DNA of 64,000 nt from Thinopyrum elongatum (GCA_011799875.1 CM022298.1:499849857-499913856), one strand, 5' to 3'. Counted from the stretch's first letter, positions 44,379-57,632 are shown. The notes: a model not told the origin generated them from the sequence alone. Translations and numbers: made by a program.

Positions 44379-47193
44379 AGCATCCCCAAGCTTAATTCCT
44401 GCTCGTCCTCAAGTAGGTAAATGATAAAAACAGAATTTTCGATGTGGAATGCTACCTAACATATTTATCAATGTAATCTTCTTTATTGTGGCATAAATAT
44501 TCAGATCCATAAGATTCAAAACAAAAGTTCAATATTGACATAAAAACAATAATACTTCAAGCATACTAATAAAGCAATCATGTCTTCTCAAAATAACATG
44601 GCCAAAGAAAGTTATCCCTACAAAATCATATAGTCTGGCTATGCTCCATCTTCATCAGACAAAATATTTCATCATGCACAACCCCGATGACAAGCCAAGC
44701 AATAGTTTCATACTTTTGGTGTTCTCAAACTTTTTCAACTTTCACGCAATACATGAGCTTGAGCCATGGATATAGCACTATGGGTGGAATAGAATATGGT
44801 GGTTGTGGAGAAGACAAAAAGAAGGAGAAAGTCTCACATCAACTAGGAAAATTAATGGGCTATGGAGATGCCCATCAATTGATATCGATGCAAGTGAGTA
44901 GGGATTGCCATGCAACGGATGCACTAGAGTTATAAGTGTATGAAAGCTCAAAAAGAAACTAAGTGGGTGTGCATCCAACTTGCTTGCTCACGAAGACCTA
45001 GGGCAATTTGAGGAAGCCCATCATTGGAACATACAAGCCAAGTTCTATAATGAAAAATTACCACTAGTATATGAAAGTGACAAAATAGGAGACTCTCTAT
45101 CATGAAGATCATGGTGCTACTTTGAAGCACAAGTGTGGAAAAAGGATTGTAACATTGTCGCTTCTCTCATTTTTTTCTTTTCTCTCTTTTTTTTTGTTTG
45201 GGCTTCTTTGGCCTCTTTTATTTTTTGTAAAGTCCGGAGACTCATCCAAACTTGTGAGGGAATCATAGCTTCCATCATCCTTTCCTCACATGGGGCAATG
45301 CTCTAATAATGATGATCATCACACTTTTATTTACTTACAACTCAAAAATTACAACCCGATACTTAGAACAAGATATGACTCTATATGAATGCCACTGGCA
45401 ATGTACCGGGATGTGCTATGATCAAGAGTGACATGTATACAAAATATGAACGGTGGCCTTGCCACAAATACTATGCCAGCTACATGATCATGCAAAGCAA
45501 TATGACAATGATGGTGCATGTCATAATAAACGGAACGGTGGAAGTTGCATGGCAATATATCTCGGAATGGCTATGGAAATGCCATAATAGGTAGGTATGG
45601 TGGCTGTTTTGAGGAAAATATATGGTGGGTTTAATGCACCGGCGGAAGTTGTGCTGTACTAGAGAGGCTAGCAATGGTGGAAGGGTGAGAGTGCGTATAA
45701 TCCATGGACTCAACATTAGTCATAAAGAACTCTCATACTTATTGCAAAAATTTATTAGCTATCGAAACAAAGTACTACACGCATGCTCCTAGGGGGATAG
45801 ATTCGTAGGAAAAGAACATCGCTCGTCCCCGACCGCCACTCATAAGGAAGACAATCAAAAAATAAATCATGCTCCTAATTCATCACATAACGGTTCACCA
45901 TACATGCATGCTATGAGAATCACAAACTATAACACAAGTATTTCTACCAATACACAATTACTCACTAGCATGACTCTAATATCACCATCTTCATATCTCA
46001 AAACAATTGCAAGGAATCAAACTTCTCCTCTTATTCAACGCTCTTTATATGAAAGTTTTTATTATATCCCTCTTGGATGCCCATCATATTAGGACTAAAT
46101 TCATAACCTAAGAAAATTACCATCCTGTTTAAAGACTCTCAAAATAATATAAGTGAAGCATGAGATTTCAACAATTTCTTTAAAATAAAACCACTGCCGT
46201 GCTCTAAAAAGATATAAGTGAAGCACTAGAGTAAACTGCCTAGCTCAAAAGATATAAGTGAAGCACATAGATTATTCTAATAAATTCACGATTAATGTGT
46301 GTCCCTCTCAAAAGGTGTGTACAGCAAGGATTATTGTGGCAAACTAAAAAGCAAAGACTCATATCATACAACACGCTCCAAGCAAAACACATATCATGCG
46401 GTGAATAAAAATATAGCCTCAAGTAAATTTACCGATGGACGAAGACAAAAGAGGGGATGCCATCCGGGGCATCCCCAAGCTTAGATGCTTGGTTGTCCTT
46501 GAATATTACCTTGGGGTGCCTTGATCATCCCCATGCTTAGGCTCTTGCCACTCCTTATTCCGTTGTCCATCAAATATTTACCCAAAACTTGAAAACTTCA
46601 CAACACAAAACTCAACAGAAAACTCATAAGATCCGTTAGTATAATAAAATAAATCACCACTTTTGGTACTGTTGTGAACTAATTATTTATTTATATTGGT
46701 GTAATATCTAATTTATTACCACTTCTACATGGTTCATACTCCCCGAAACTGCCCATAGATTCATCAAAAGAAGCAAACAACACATAGAAAACAGAATCTG
46801 TCAAAAACAGAACAGTCTGTAGTAATCTGGAAATTTCGTATACTTATGTAACTACATAAATTCTGAAAAATTATGAAAACCTTGTAAATTCGTATATAAA
46901 TATTTTGTAAAAAATTCAGATCAAAATAACGTTTCTGTGATTTATTGAATTTTTGGCAATGAGCGCAAAAGTTTCTGTTTTTCAGCAAGATCAAATGAAC
47001 TATCACCGTAGACCATCCCAAAGGTCTTACTTGACTCAAACACTAATTAAAACACCAAACCACAATTAATACAGAGTTAATAATGTGTATTTATTGAAAA
47101 ACTGAACCAAAATCAAAAAACATAAAAATAAAATTGGGTTGCTCCCAACAAGCGCTATTGTTTAACGCCCCTAGCTAGGCATAAAACATAGAT
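44379..47193 (-). mobile_element. Element C: 3' non-coding region
   Basis: About 2.8 kb between the polyprotein stop and the polypurine junction where autonomous elements would carry pol. No reverse transcriptase, RNase H or integrase motif on either strand. It is collinear with 15500-18526 of element A and partly with 20095-20600 of B, so it is conserved within the family. The word AAGCTTGGGGATGC occurs at the polypurine tract (44380-44393 as image), again at 46469-46482, and degenerately at 46525-46538. Confidence 0.8.
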
Positions 47194-49278
47194 CTAGGTA
47201 TTGTCATCTTTGGTATGCAAACCATACCTAGCCCTCATAATAGATTCATATGGCAACTTAATTTTATTTCTTGGGAAGTGTTCCATGCCCTTCCTTAATG
47301 GAAATTGAAATCTAATGTTTCCTTCTTTCATTTCAATAATTGCACCAATCGTTCAAAGGAAAGGTCTACCAAGAATAATAGGACATGTAGGATTGCAATC
47401 TATATCAAGCACAATATAATCTACAGGCACATAATTCCTCTTTGCAACAATAAGAACATCATTAATTCTTCCCATAGGTTTCTTAATAGTGGAATCCGCT
47501 AGATGCAAATTGAAAGAACAATCATCAAATTCACGAAAACCTAGCACATCACATAAAGTTTTTGGAATCGTGGAAACGCTAGCACCCAAATCACACAAAG
47601 CATTGCACTCATAATATTTAATTTTAATCTTAATAGTAGGTTCTCACTCATCATAAAGCTTTCTAGGATTAAAAACTTCCTACTCAAGTTTTTCTTCAAA
47701 AGATTTCATCATAGCATCAACGATATGTTTAGTAAAAGCTTTATTTTGATTGTAAGCATGAGGAGAATTTAACATAGATTGAAACAAGGAAATACAATCT
47801 ATCAAAGAGCAATTATCATAACTAAAGTCCTTGAAATCCAAAAGAGTGGGTTCATCGCTACTTAAAGTTTTGACCTCTCCAATCCCACTTTTGTCAATTT
47901 TTGAATTAAGATCTTTAAACTCCAAATTATTGGGATGCCTTCTAGCTAAAGTTGACTCATCTCATGTCCCATGTTTATCAATATTTATATTAGAAAACAA
48001 AGATTCAATAGGAGTCACATCAATCACTTTAAGATCTTCATCATTATTTTCACAAAAACTAGAAGAACACGCTTTTACAAACCAATCTCGCTTAGCACGC
48101 ATCCTAGAGGTTCTTTCTTTGCATTCATACATAGAAATTTTTATAGCTTTCAGAGATTCATTAATATCATGCTTGGGTGGCATAGATCTAATCTTTAAAG
48201 AATCAATCTCAAGATAAATTATATGAACATTCCTAGCCAAATCATCAATCTTAAGCAATTTTTCTTCTACCATAGCGTTAAAATTCTTTTGAGAATTAAT
48301 GAAATCTTTAATATTGTTCTCAAGATCAGAGGGTATTTTATTATAATTTCCATAAGAATTTCTGTAGGAATTACCATAATTATTAGAGGAATTACTAGGA
48401 AATGGCCTAGGGTTGAAATTACCTCTATACGCGTTATTACCAAAATTGTTCCTACCAACAAAATTCACATCCATAGATTCATTATTATTATCAATCAAAG
48501 TGGACAAAGGCATATCATTAGGATCAATAGGAGCACTCTTACTAGCAAACAATTTCATAAGTTCATCCATCTTTCCACTCAAAGTGTTAATTTCTTCAAT
48601 CGCATGCACTTTTTTACTAGTGGAAGATCTTTCGGTATGCCATTGAGAGTAATTTGCCATAATATTATCTAGAAGTTTAGTAGCTTCTCCTAATGTAATT
48701 TCCATAAAGGTACCTCCCGCGGCGGAATCTAAAAGATTTCTAGATGCAAAATTCAATCCAGCATAAAAAAATTGTATGATCATCCATAAACTTAAACCAT
48801 GAGTAGGGCAATTTCTTATCATCAATTTCATCCTCTCCCAAGATTGTGCAACATGTTCTTGATCAAGTTGTTTAAAACTCATTATATCGTTCCTAAGGGA
48901 GATGATCTTAGCGGGAGGAAAATACTTGGAAATAAAAGCATCTTTACACTTGTTCCATGAATCAATACTATTTTTAGGCAAAGATGAAAACCAAGTTTTA
49001 GCACGATCTCGTAGTGAGAACGGAAATAGCTTCAATTTAACAATATCATTATCCACATCTTTTTTTCTTTTGCATATCACATAACTCAATGAAAGTATTT
49101 AGATGGGATGCGGCATCTTCACTAGGAAGGCCGGAAAATTGATCTTTCGTAACAAGATTCAACAAAGCGGCATTAATTTCAGAAGATTTCGCACTAGTGG
49201 AGGGAGCAATCGGAGTACTAATAAAATCATTATTATTAGTATTGGAAAGACACACAATTTGGTATTTTCTTGAGACAT
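47194..49278 (-). pseudogene. Athila-type gag-protease of element C
   Basis: Gag starts at ATG 49278 (another ATG is 3 bp upstream). The capsid-like domain reads FPFSLRDRAKTWFSSLP, SKYFPPAKIISLRNDI and LLDSAAGGTFMEITL, as in Athila-lineage gag. An Asn/Gly-rich region follows (NNFGNNAYRGNFNPRPFPSN) and then a protease with CDLGASVS at the active site and CPIILGRPFL. The end is KDDNT and TAG at 47194-47196. Breaks: an extra T near 49250, an extra A in the A-run near 49068, and in-frame stops near 47960, 47675, 47648 and 47350 (the last a CGA-to-TGA type). No polymerase follows, so even an intact copy would depend on a helper element. Confidence 0.88.
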
Positions 49279-49487
49279 CATGACAAGGAAAGAAATCTAA
49301 CACACGAGCAAACAAAAAGCAAAAGAAAAAGACGAACGAAAGAAGGGAAAATAAAAGGTAAATCTTTTTGTGTTTTTCTGAAAACATTTTAGAAGTGGGG
49401 GAGAGGAAAACGAGAGGCAAATGGCAAATAATGTAATGCAAGAGATGAGAGTTCATGATGGGTACTTGGTAGGCTTGATGTAGAACC

Positions 49488-49505
49488 TCCCCGGCAACGG
49501 CGCCA
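49488..49505 (-). promoter_or_regulatory. Primer-binding site (tRNA-Asp) of element C
   Basis: The plus-strand image TCCCCGGCAACGGCGCCA is identical to the 3' end of plant tRNA-Asp and starts 11 bp inside the LTR. tRNA-Asp priming is typical of Athila elements. Confidence 0.92.
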
Positions 49506-49516
49506 GAAATTCTTCC

Positions 49517-51096
49517 TGCTACTTCTTGAGCTTGCGTTGGTTTTTCCCTTGAAGAGGAAAGGGTGATGCAGCAAAGTAGAGATAAGTATTTCCCTCAATT
49601 TGAGAACCAAGGTATCAATCCAGTAGGAGGTACAAGCAAGTCTCCAATCTATGAACCTGCACAAACAATCAAACACTTGCACCCAACACGATAAAGGGGT
49701 TGTCAATCCCTTCATGGTCACTTGCAAGGATGAGATCTGATAGAGATAGATATAAAAGATTACTAAAACATAAAACAAAGTAAAAACAAATAAATTGTAG
49801 CAAGGTATTTTTGGGTTTTTTGGTTTATAGATCTGAAAATATATGATGGAAAATAGACCCGAGGGCCATAGGTTTCACTAGAGGCTTCTCTCTTGAAGAT
49901 AGCATACGGTGGGTGAACAAATTACTGTTGAGTAATTGATAGAAAAGCGCAAAGTTATGACGATATCTAAGGTAATGATCATGAATATAGGCATCACGTC
50001 CGTGACAAGTAGACCGAAATGATTCTACATCTACTACTATTACTCCACACATCGACCGACTCCTACCTGCATCTAGATTATTAAGTTCATAAGAACAGAG
50101 CAACGCTTTCAGTAAGATGACATGATGTAGAGGGATAAACTCAAGCAATATGATGAAAACCCCATCTTTTTATCCTCGATGGCAACAATACAATACGTGC
50201 CTCGCTACCCCTTCTGTCACTGGGTGAGGACACCGCAAGATTGAACCCAAAACTAAGCACCTCTCCCATTGCAAGAAAAACCAATCTAGTTGGCCAAACC
50301 AAACCGATAGTTCGAAGAGAAATACAAAGATATCTTAATCATGCATAAACGAGTTCAGAGAAGACTCAAATAATATTCATAGATAATCTCATCATAAATC
50401 CACAATTCATCATATCTCAACAAACACACCACAAAAAAGTATTACATCGAATAGATCTCCAAGAACACCGAGGAGAACATTGTATTGAAGATCAAAGGGA
50501 GAGAAGAATCCATCTAGCTACTAGCTATGGACCCGTAGGTCTGTGGTAAACTACTCACGCATCATCGGAAGGGCAATAAGGTTGATGTAGAGGCCCTCCG
50601 TGATCGAATCCCCCTCCGGCAAAGTGCCAGAAAAGGCCCCAAGATGGGATCTCACGGGAACAGATGCTTGCGGCGGCGGAAATGTATTTTGGTGGACGCT
50701 TCTGGTGGTTTGGGAATATTTGGGAATTTATAGAGCAAGAATTGGGGTTAGGAGACCCCCGAGGGGCCCACAAGCCCTCAGGGCGCCCCCCTGGGGCGCG
50801 CCTGGCAGACTTGTGGCCTACTCGGCCATCTCCTGCCTTCCTCTCCAAGCTCCGTGGTTGTCTTCTGGTCCAAGAAAAATCATCATAAAGTTTTATTCTG
50901 TTTGGACTCCATTTGATATTCCTTTTCTGTAAAACTCAAAAACAAGGAAAAAACAGAAACTGGCACTAGGCTATAGGTTAATAGGTTTGTCCCAAAAATA
51001 ATATAAAATAGCATATTAATGCATATAAAACATCCAAAACAGGTAATATAATAGCATGGAACAATCAAAAATTATAGATACATTGGAGACGTATCA
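49517..51096 (-). mobile_element. Element C: 5' LTR
   Basis: A 1,580-bp LTR, same length as the 3' LTR. The minus strand starts TGATACGTCTCC at 51096 and ends GTAGCA at 49517. The flank CTCCG at 51097-51101 equals the one at 42794-42798, so C is a complete insertion of 8,298 bp. Confidence 0.95.
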
Positions 51097-51101
51097 CTCC
51101 G

Positions 51102-51515
51102 TCCCAAAAGTTTTCTCCTTATTTTTTCTAGGTCAAAAGACCTTATGTACCAGAAGATGGGCACCGGAGGTGGGCCAGGGCCCCTACTACCCACCAGGGC
51201 GCGCCTGGAGGGGGTGGCACACCCTGGTGCCTAGTGGGCACCTGGGTGGCCCCCTCCAATATTTCTTTTCTCCAATATTTTTATATATTTCAAAATAATT
51301 CTCCGTAAAATTTCAGCTCATTTGGAGATGTGCAGAATAGGTATCTCTGACATAGCTTTTTCAGGTCAAGAATTCCAGCTGTCAGCATTCTCCCTCTTTG
51401 TGTAAACCTTGCATATTATGAGAGAAAAGGAATTACAATTACTCAACAAAGTGTTGTATTGAATAAAAACACTATAAATAACAGTAGGAAAACATGATGC
51501 AAAATGGACGTATTA
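51102..51515 (-). mobile_element. J: solo LTR, 5'-start fragment
   Basis: The minus strand starts TAATACGTCCATTTTGC (TG changed to TA) and continues through CATGTTTTCCTACTG and the GGCGCGCC-rich part to the C insertion. Flank GACCT at 51516-51520 matches 32155-32159. Confidence 0.75.
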
Positions 51516-51520
51516 GACCT

Positions 51521-52299
51521 GGATGCCCATATTGGTTCTTACATATTCCACAATGATCTTTTATCGGTTGAACCACGATGTCAAGGATTTGGTTAATCCC
51601 GTATGCAATTCCCTTTGTCCGGTGATATGTTACTTGCCCGAGATTCGATCGTCGGTATCTCCATACCTAGTTCAATCTCGTTACCGGCAAGTCTCTTTAC
51701 TCATTCCGTTATACAAGATCTAGTGACTAACTCATTAGGCACATTGCTTGCAAGCTCTTTTACGATGTTGTATTACCGAGAGGGCCTAGAGATATCTCTC
51801 CATCACACGGAGTGACAAATCCCAGTCTCGATCCATGACAACCCAACAAACACCTACGGTGATACCTGTAGAGCATATTTATGATCACCCAATTACAAAG
51901 TGACGTTTGGATACACACTAAGTATTCCTCTGGTGTCGGGGAGTTGCACGATCTCATGGTCTTAGGAATAGATACTTGACATGAAGAAAGCTATAACAAT
52001 AAACTGATACGATCAACTGCTAAGCTTTCGGTTGGGTCTTATCCATCACATCATTCTCCTAATGATGTGATCCCATTATCAATTGATAACTCATGTCTAT
52101 GGTTAGGAAACCTTAACCATCTTTGATCAACGAGCTAGTCTAGTAGAGGCTCACTAGGGACATAGTATTTCTTTATGTATTCACGCATGTATTTAAGTTT
52201 CCAGTCAATACAATTCTAGCATGAATAATAAACCTTTATATGAATAAGGAAATATGATAATAACCAATTTATTATTGCCTCTAGGGCATATTTCCAATA
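51521..52299 (-). mobile_element. BARE-1/Angela-type Copia LTR, part 2 (LTR start)
   Basis: The minus strand starts TATTGGAAATATGCCCTAG (TGTTGG in intact copies) and includes the 'attcatgctagaattgtattg' and 'cattctcctaatgatgtgat' words of this LTR type. It continues at 31610-32159 on the other side of J. Confidence 0.85.
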
Positions 52300-52666
52300 G
52301 TTATCCATAAGGATATATCAGTGGTAGGGAATTGCAAAGTCAGTGGGCACAAGGGTCTCGGGAAAACATCGAAGAATATCTTTGGAATCTTCTGATGAAG
52401 CAGGTGATCATCCGGAATGAAGGGGCTCTCCAGGAGGAAGTAGTTACGAGAACCTAAAGTTAGAGTTAGTAAAATCTTTAACCTGAAAGAGATCAAAATC
52501 CCAGAGTAAAGATGAAGAATAAAAAGATCCTAATACCAACCATTTGTGATGTGGGCCCGTAAGCCACACAACAATGTTAGTAAAATAGTTTTTCAAAGAC
52601 TAGACTCAACTTTGGCCAAGGATTTGGAAAGGGGCTTCCTACAAGTAGTCGGCTCTGATGTCAACT
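52300..52666 (-). mobile_element. T1: primer-binding site and leader
   Basis: Directly after the LTR end the minus strand reads TTGACATCAGAGCC, two changes from the initiator tRNA-Met primer site TTGGTATCAGAGCC (image at 52651-52664). About 360 bp of leader without an ORF follow before the Copia LTR. Initiator-Met priming fits Tekay/Del-type elements. Confidence 0.75.
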
Positions 52667-55600
52667 TGTGATGCCCCCGACTTAATCATGCACTATTCAT
52701 ACACCCAAATGCGCATGATCAAGATCAGAGACTCACGGGAAGATATCACAACACAACTCTAAACACCAATTTAAAATAAAACAAGCTTCATATTACAAGC
52801 CAGGGGCCTCGAGGACTCGAATACATAAGCTCGAATACAAAGAGTCAGCAGAAGCAACAATATCTGAGTACAGACATAAGTAAACAAGTTTGCCTTAAGA
52901 AGACTGAGCAAAACAACGTCATCTAGATCGAAAAGGCGCAGGCCTCCTGCCTAGGAGCCTTCTAACTACTCCTGGTCGTCGGCGGTCTCCACGTAGTAGT
53001 AGGCTCCGTCAGGGTAGTAGTAGTCATTGGCTGGATCAGCTGGCTCCTGGACTCCGTGAGTACTCATCCAAAGTACTCGCAAGACTTACATCAGATCTAT
53101 GCTAAGTATGCATCGGTAAGGAAAGGGGATGTATCTGTGGACTAAACTGCAGAAATGCCAGAATAGAGGGAAGCTAAGCCTATTGACGACTAGCCTCTTG
53201 CAGCGTCTTGCAGCAACAGAAGAGAGTAGAGTAACATATAATATAGTAACAGGTATATTTTAGTACCGCCCAGATATCCTTCCTCGACACCCCACGAGAA
53301 AGTGATCCCGGAGCCATCATATCCATTTAGTGTCTCCAGTATCTATTTCTAATTATAATAGAACGGGATACAACTCCGAGCGTCCGTTACCGTGGACACG
53401 ACTATTCGAATAGATATACTTCCCTGCAGGGGTGCACCAACTTACCCAACACGCTCGATTAGCTTTGGCCGGACACACTTTTTTGGGTCATGCCCCGGCC
53501 TCGGCTGATCAACACGCCGTAATCCTACCCAGGCTCTCCAGAGAGGTCACACACCGGTCTACATCCTAAATGCGAAGGGATCATGGGCCAATTGTCCTTT
53601 GCAATCCTGCGTGTTGCAAGGACGACCAAGATCAATCCTGGCTACCTGTTTATACAAAGCAGGTGCTTACACGGACAACCCTGGTGTGTGCCGCCCAACT
53701 ATGACATCTGTAGAGCTTTCGGGAGAATTGTATGACGCCGAGTGCCCATACTTATTCCCGCGTGGTGGTTAGCGCGATAAGGCCAGAGGCCTACTCGGAT
53801 CACATATCCAAACCGTTAGTGTCTTGGGAGCACGCAAAGACGATCAATGATCCATGATCTGTGGTCCCGCTGCCCCGTCTCGCGGACTTACAACAAGGGC
53901 TAAGAATGCCCGACCGTGCCGCGTAATTATCTCGCGGGTACCCTCATGGCCAACCCGACTCCAGTAACTCTCGCGGGTACCCCTCAGGGCCGACCCAACT
54001 TCAGCAACTCTCGCGGGTACACCTTAGGGCCGACCTGACTTCAGTAAGGACTGAGGTGAGGTCAAGGTATCCGTGTGTCCAAATCATCAGGGGTGAAATC
54101 CGAGGAATCACCCTCGATGAATTCCTACTCGATGATCCATAAGATCAAGGGGGAATATGAGGAATCACCCTCTAAGGATTCCTACTCGATGTAACCGTCA
54201 AGGTGACCTTGGAGGAATCACCCTCAAAGGGTTCACACTTGAGGTGTTGCACGACAGAGTCATCATCGGGAGTTGTGAACAAGGAATCACCCTTGATAGT
54301 AGCTCTGCAGAGTCGTACAACTAAGGGGGTGTACGGTGATGTGTCGGTCTCTACACATCAATCATGTTGATCGAGTCATCTTATAAAAAGCGGGGGCAAG
54401 AAGGACAAGGTGAAGGGTCACTGATGGATCACTACTCAACCTATGCTAAGCATATAGGATGACAGGTAAGGTAATAATAGCAGGTTACAAAAGTAGGTTA
54501 TGCATCAGAATAGGAGCTATCTAACAACAGTAGCAAAATCTAATGCAAGCATGAGAGAGAAATAATGGGCAATATAGGAATGATCAAGGGGGTTTTGCTT
54601 GCCTAGAAGCTCTACAGACAAACTCGGACCCTCTACGGCGAAGTAGTCGATCACCAGATCAACAGTGGTCTCGGGATCTACCGGAGAAGGAGGGGGAAGA
54701 AACAATAAATAACAGGCATACAAATGCAACAGAAAGCATGACATAATAGTAGGCTATGCAAGGGGTGACCTAACGCAATGCTAAGTGTTATAGGTGGAGC
54801 GGGAAAATATCTGAGAATATTTTCCCGGCTCCAGGCATTTATCGGTCAGACGATCCGGAGGGGAAGGTTCCATGTTTGCAGTGTTAGAGAATGTGACAAG
54901 TATGTGGATAGCATAATCAGATTCGTCATATTTTTCTGATCAACTTTCATATATAAATTATTTTCATCGGAGTTACGCTTTATTTTACACTATGATTTTT
55001 CAAAGTTTTAAACAATTTCTGGAATATAAATCATTTTCGAAAATACACATGAAAATGCTAGGTGCACCCGGCAGTGCACCAGAGGCTGACAGTGGGGTCC
55101 AGGGGGGTTAGTTGACTGTTGACCAGTCAAAGTTTGACTGGTCAACAGGGTGTGGGGGACCCACATGTCATAGGTACATAATTTAACAAAGTTTTATTAG
55201 TTTACTTAATTAGGTGGGGGGCCACCAGTCAGTGTCTTAGGGTAAACTAGTTTTAGTTAAGACTTTAATTAGTCTAGTTTGTCGGGGCCCGCGTGACAGT
55301 GGCAGTGGGCGTGGTTAGCGCAAATTTATTTGGGGTTAACCCCTCTAAGTCAACAGGGGAGGGCCGGCTGGGCACGCGCGGGCACAAGGTGCCAGCGGCC
55401 TCGCACAGCAGCGACAAGGGGCGGGGAAGCAGGGTGAGGCCCCAGGCAGTGGCAGCCCTGGCGGGCGCGGCCGAAGCGGCCAAGGCGGCGGGGTTCATGG
55501 CCGCGAGCAGCACCGGGTGCGGCGTCGCGCGCGGAGGCGGCCGGATGCGGGCGAGGAGGGGCGAAGCCACGTGCGGCGGGCGCGGGGGTAAGCGGCAACA

Positions 55601-56868
55601 AGCACTAGTAGGGCGAGCAATGGAGCCGCCCAGCTAGCAGCGGCAGCGGTGGCAGCAGTACTAGCAGAAGCAGCAGCATGTAGCTGCGGTAGGCAGAGCA
55701 ACGCAGTAGCGGCGAGCGCACAGAAGCAGCCGGAGGCACGCATGGCCTGGGCGACTGCGGCACGTGGGCAGCGTGTGTGCACAGCATGGGAAGCGGCGCA
55801 TGGGAGCAGCATGAGCAAGGGAAGGCTCGCTGGACACACACGGTAAGGCTTCGGCCATGGCGGCCAGAGCGTGCGGGCACGGTGACTATGGCGACAGATC
55901 GACATGAAGGAGAGAGGGAATCGAAGGGGTTGCTCACAGCGAACCTGAGATCGTGCTCGGGGAGGCCGGAGGTGGTCGGGATGCGGTGAACTGCTGGCGG
56001 GCAGTGGCAGAAACCGTTGGAGAAGACCGGGTGATGGCGAGGCTACGCGGTGTCCTAGCTTGGGCTGGTCCCCGGGACGGACGAAGAAGAGGGCGGCGGT
56101 CCTCCTGGACGTCGTGGCACAGCTCGGGGAGGCTCCTAGCTACGGGAACGACGAAGGCACGGCGGGCGTGGTCGGGTTCGAGCTGGGAAGGAGAGGCAGC
56201 GCGAGGAAGGGAGAGAAGTGGGGCTAGGGTTTCGGGGGAGGCTGCGGGGGTTTGTTTGTAGGGGGTTGGGGGCTGGATGGCCTCCACGCCTCTAGGCACG
56301 GCCATGGATGGTTGTCATGCCTCCCTGCCTCACTGTAGCGAGAGGTAGGAGGCAGAGGTGGGCTAGGCCGGTTGTACTGTGCACTTGGGCCCAAGTGCAC
56401 AGTGCAGCAGGTCATTTTTTTCCTTTTTCTTTTACTTTCACTTAACTTATTTCCTCTACTGTTCTACAATTTAATTTGCTATTAAAAGAATTTTGTTCAT
56501 TATGAAACTTGGCACATAAATAGTATGCAGTACACTGGAGTGGGTCACAAAGCTTTAGGGCATTTTGAAATGTGTAAGTATTTTTAGAAATTGACATAGT
56601 CAAATATTTTGTTGTTGATCCACTTAAATAATTCCCGGGGGCATTTTGGGAATTTTAGGTGATGTTATTTCCTTACCATAAATACTTAGGGAATATTTGC
56701 AATATTATGAACTATTTTATTGGCATGTTTGAAGATGTAAATATTTGACTTGCATTTGAAATTTGAATTTGACTTGGCTTTCGACTAATTAATAATTAAG
56801 CTTAGAAAAGGTGATGACATGGCATCATTAGTCAGGGATCACTGTAGCATGACGCTGGGGGTGTTACA
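52667..56868 (-). mobile_element. T1: 5' LTR (4.2 kb, Tekay/Del-like Gypsy)
   Basis: The minus strand starts TGTAACACCCCCAGCG at 56868 and ends GGGGGCATCACA at 52667, followed by the primer site. It pairs with the truncated LTR at 2948-6436 in the same orientation, which is why I join them into one element. Inside, at 54000-54320, a phrase GGAATCACCCT… recurs several times, and a similar decayed series (GAGGGTGAT…CC) is in LTR D at 12980-13120, so these are family-specific short repeats. GC-rich frames at 55270-56300 are on both strands and not convincing as genes. Confidence 0.85.
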
Positions 56869-57166
56869 ATATTCCTCAAAACCAATGGTTTTTGGTGGAA
56901 TGGATGAAGCTACCATAAGGTTCTTTTGGTGGGGTAATGGGAAGAAGAGAAAATATCATCTGGTAAGATGCCCTGTTATCTGTAGACCAAAGTAAAAAAG
57001 GAGGCATTGTCATCTATAACCTAGAAAGATTCAATGTTATCATGTTCTGTAAATGGTGGTGGAACTTGGAGGATAAGGAGGGTATGCGGAAGGAGATTGT
57101 CTGGAACAAGTATAACATAAAACATGGTATTTGGCAAATCAATGGGTCTGTGAATGATTCACCATG
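56869..57166 (+). pseudogene. LINE reverse-transcriptase C-terminal scrap
   Basis: Translated in two frames it gives DEATIRFFWWGNGKKRKYHL, CPVICRPK, then after a one-base shift GIVIYNLERFNVIMFCKWWW and a WNLED…VWNKY tail. This is the pattern of plant non-LTR (L1-type) reverse-transcriptase ends (…CRPK.GG…NL…F N…KW.W.L). It carries a stop and a frameshift and is cut by T1 on the left and by CACTA 2 on the right. Confidence 0.72.
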
Positions 57167-57389
57167 CACTGGTACAGCGAGGTACTATACAAACGGTTTT
57201 TAACCCCTTTCTGCAACAGCATTATGAACCGTCGCCAAGTGAGTGTGTGCGATACGGGGGTCTTTCCCACACGACCCAGAAACTATCGGGGATAGGCCCT
57301 CCGGTTACACACGCTGGGCAAAATGAGATCGTGTGCGACAGGCGAGCGATCAAATACAATTATACAGGCCCAATCGGTTCCGGTCCTAA

Positions 57390-57632
57390 GTACATCCCAC
57401 ACAGTCAGTCCCAGACAAACATTTCCATTTGTATATACATTACACACAGTCAATCCAAGGAATACGTTTCCGTTCTTATGTACATCCCACATAGTCAATC
57501 CAAGAAGCACGTTTCTATTCTTATGTACATCCCACACAGTCAATCCAAGAAGTACGCTTCCGTTCGTATGTACATCCCACACAGTCAATCGAGGGAAAAC
57601 GTTTTTGTTCGTATATACATCCCACACAGTTT
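57390..57632. repeat. Left subterminal 45-bp tandem repeats of CACTA 2
   Basis: Units start at 57390, 57435, 57480, 57525, 57570 and (partial) 57615, with the same GTACATCCCACACAGTCAAT core and the same unit order as CACTA 1. The array is therefore an ancestral feature of the family. Confidence 0.88.

Noticed and set aside
44687..44935. Small frames in the 3' non-coding region of elements A and C
   Set aside because: The frames are not kept between the collinear regions of A and C.
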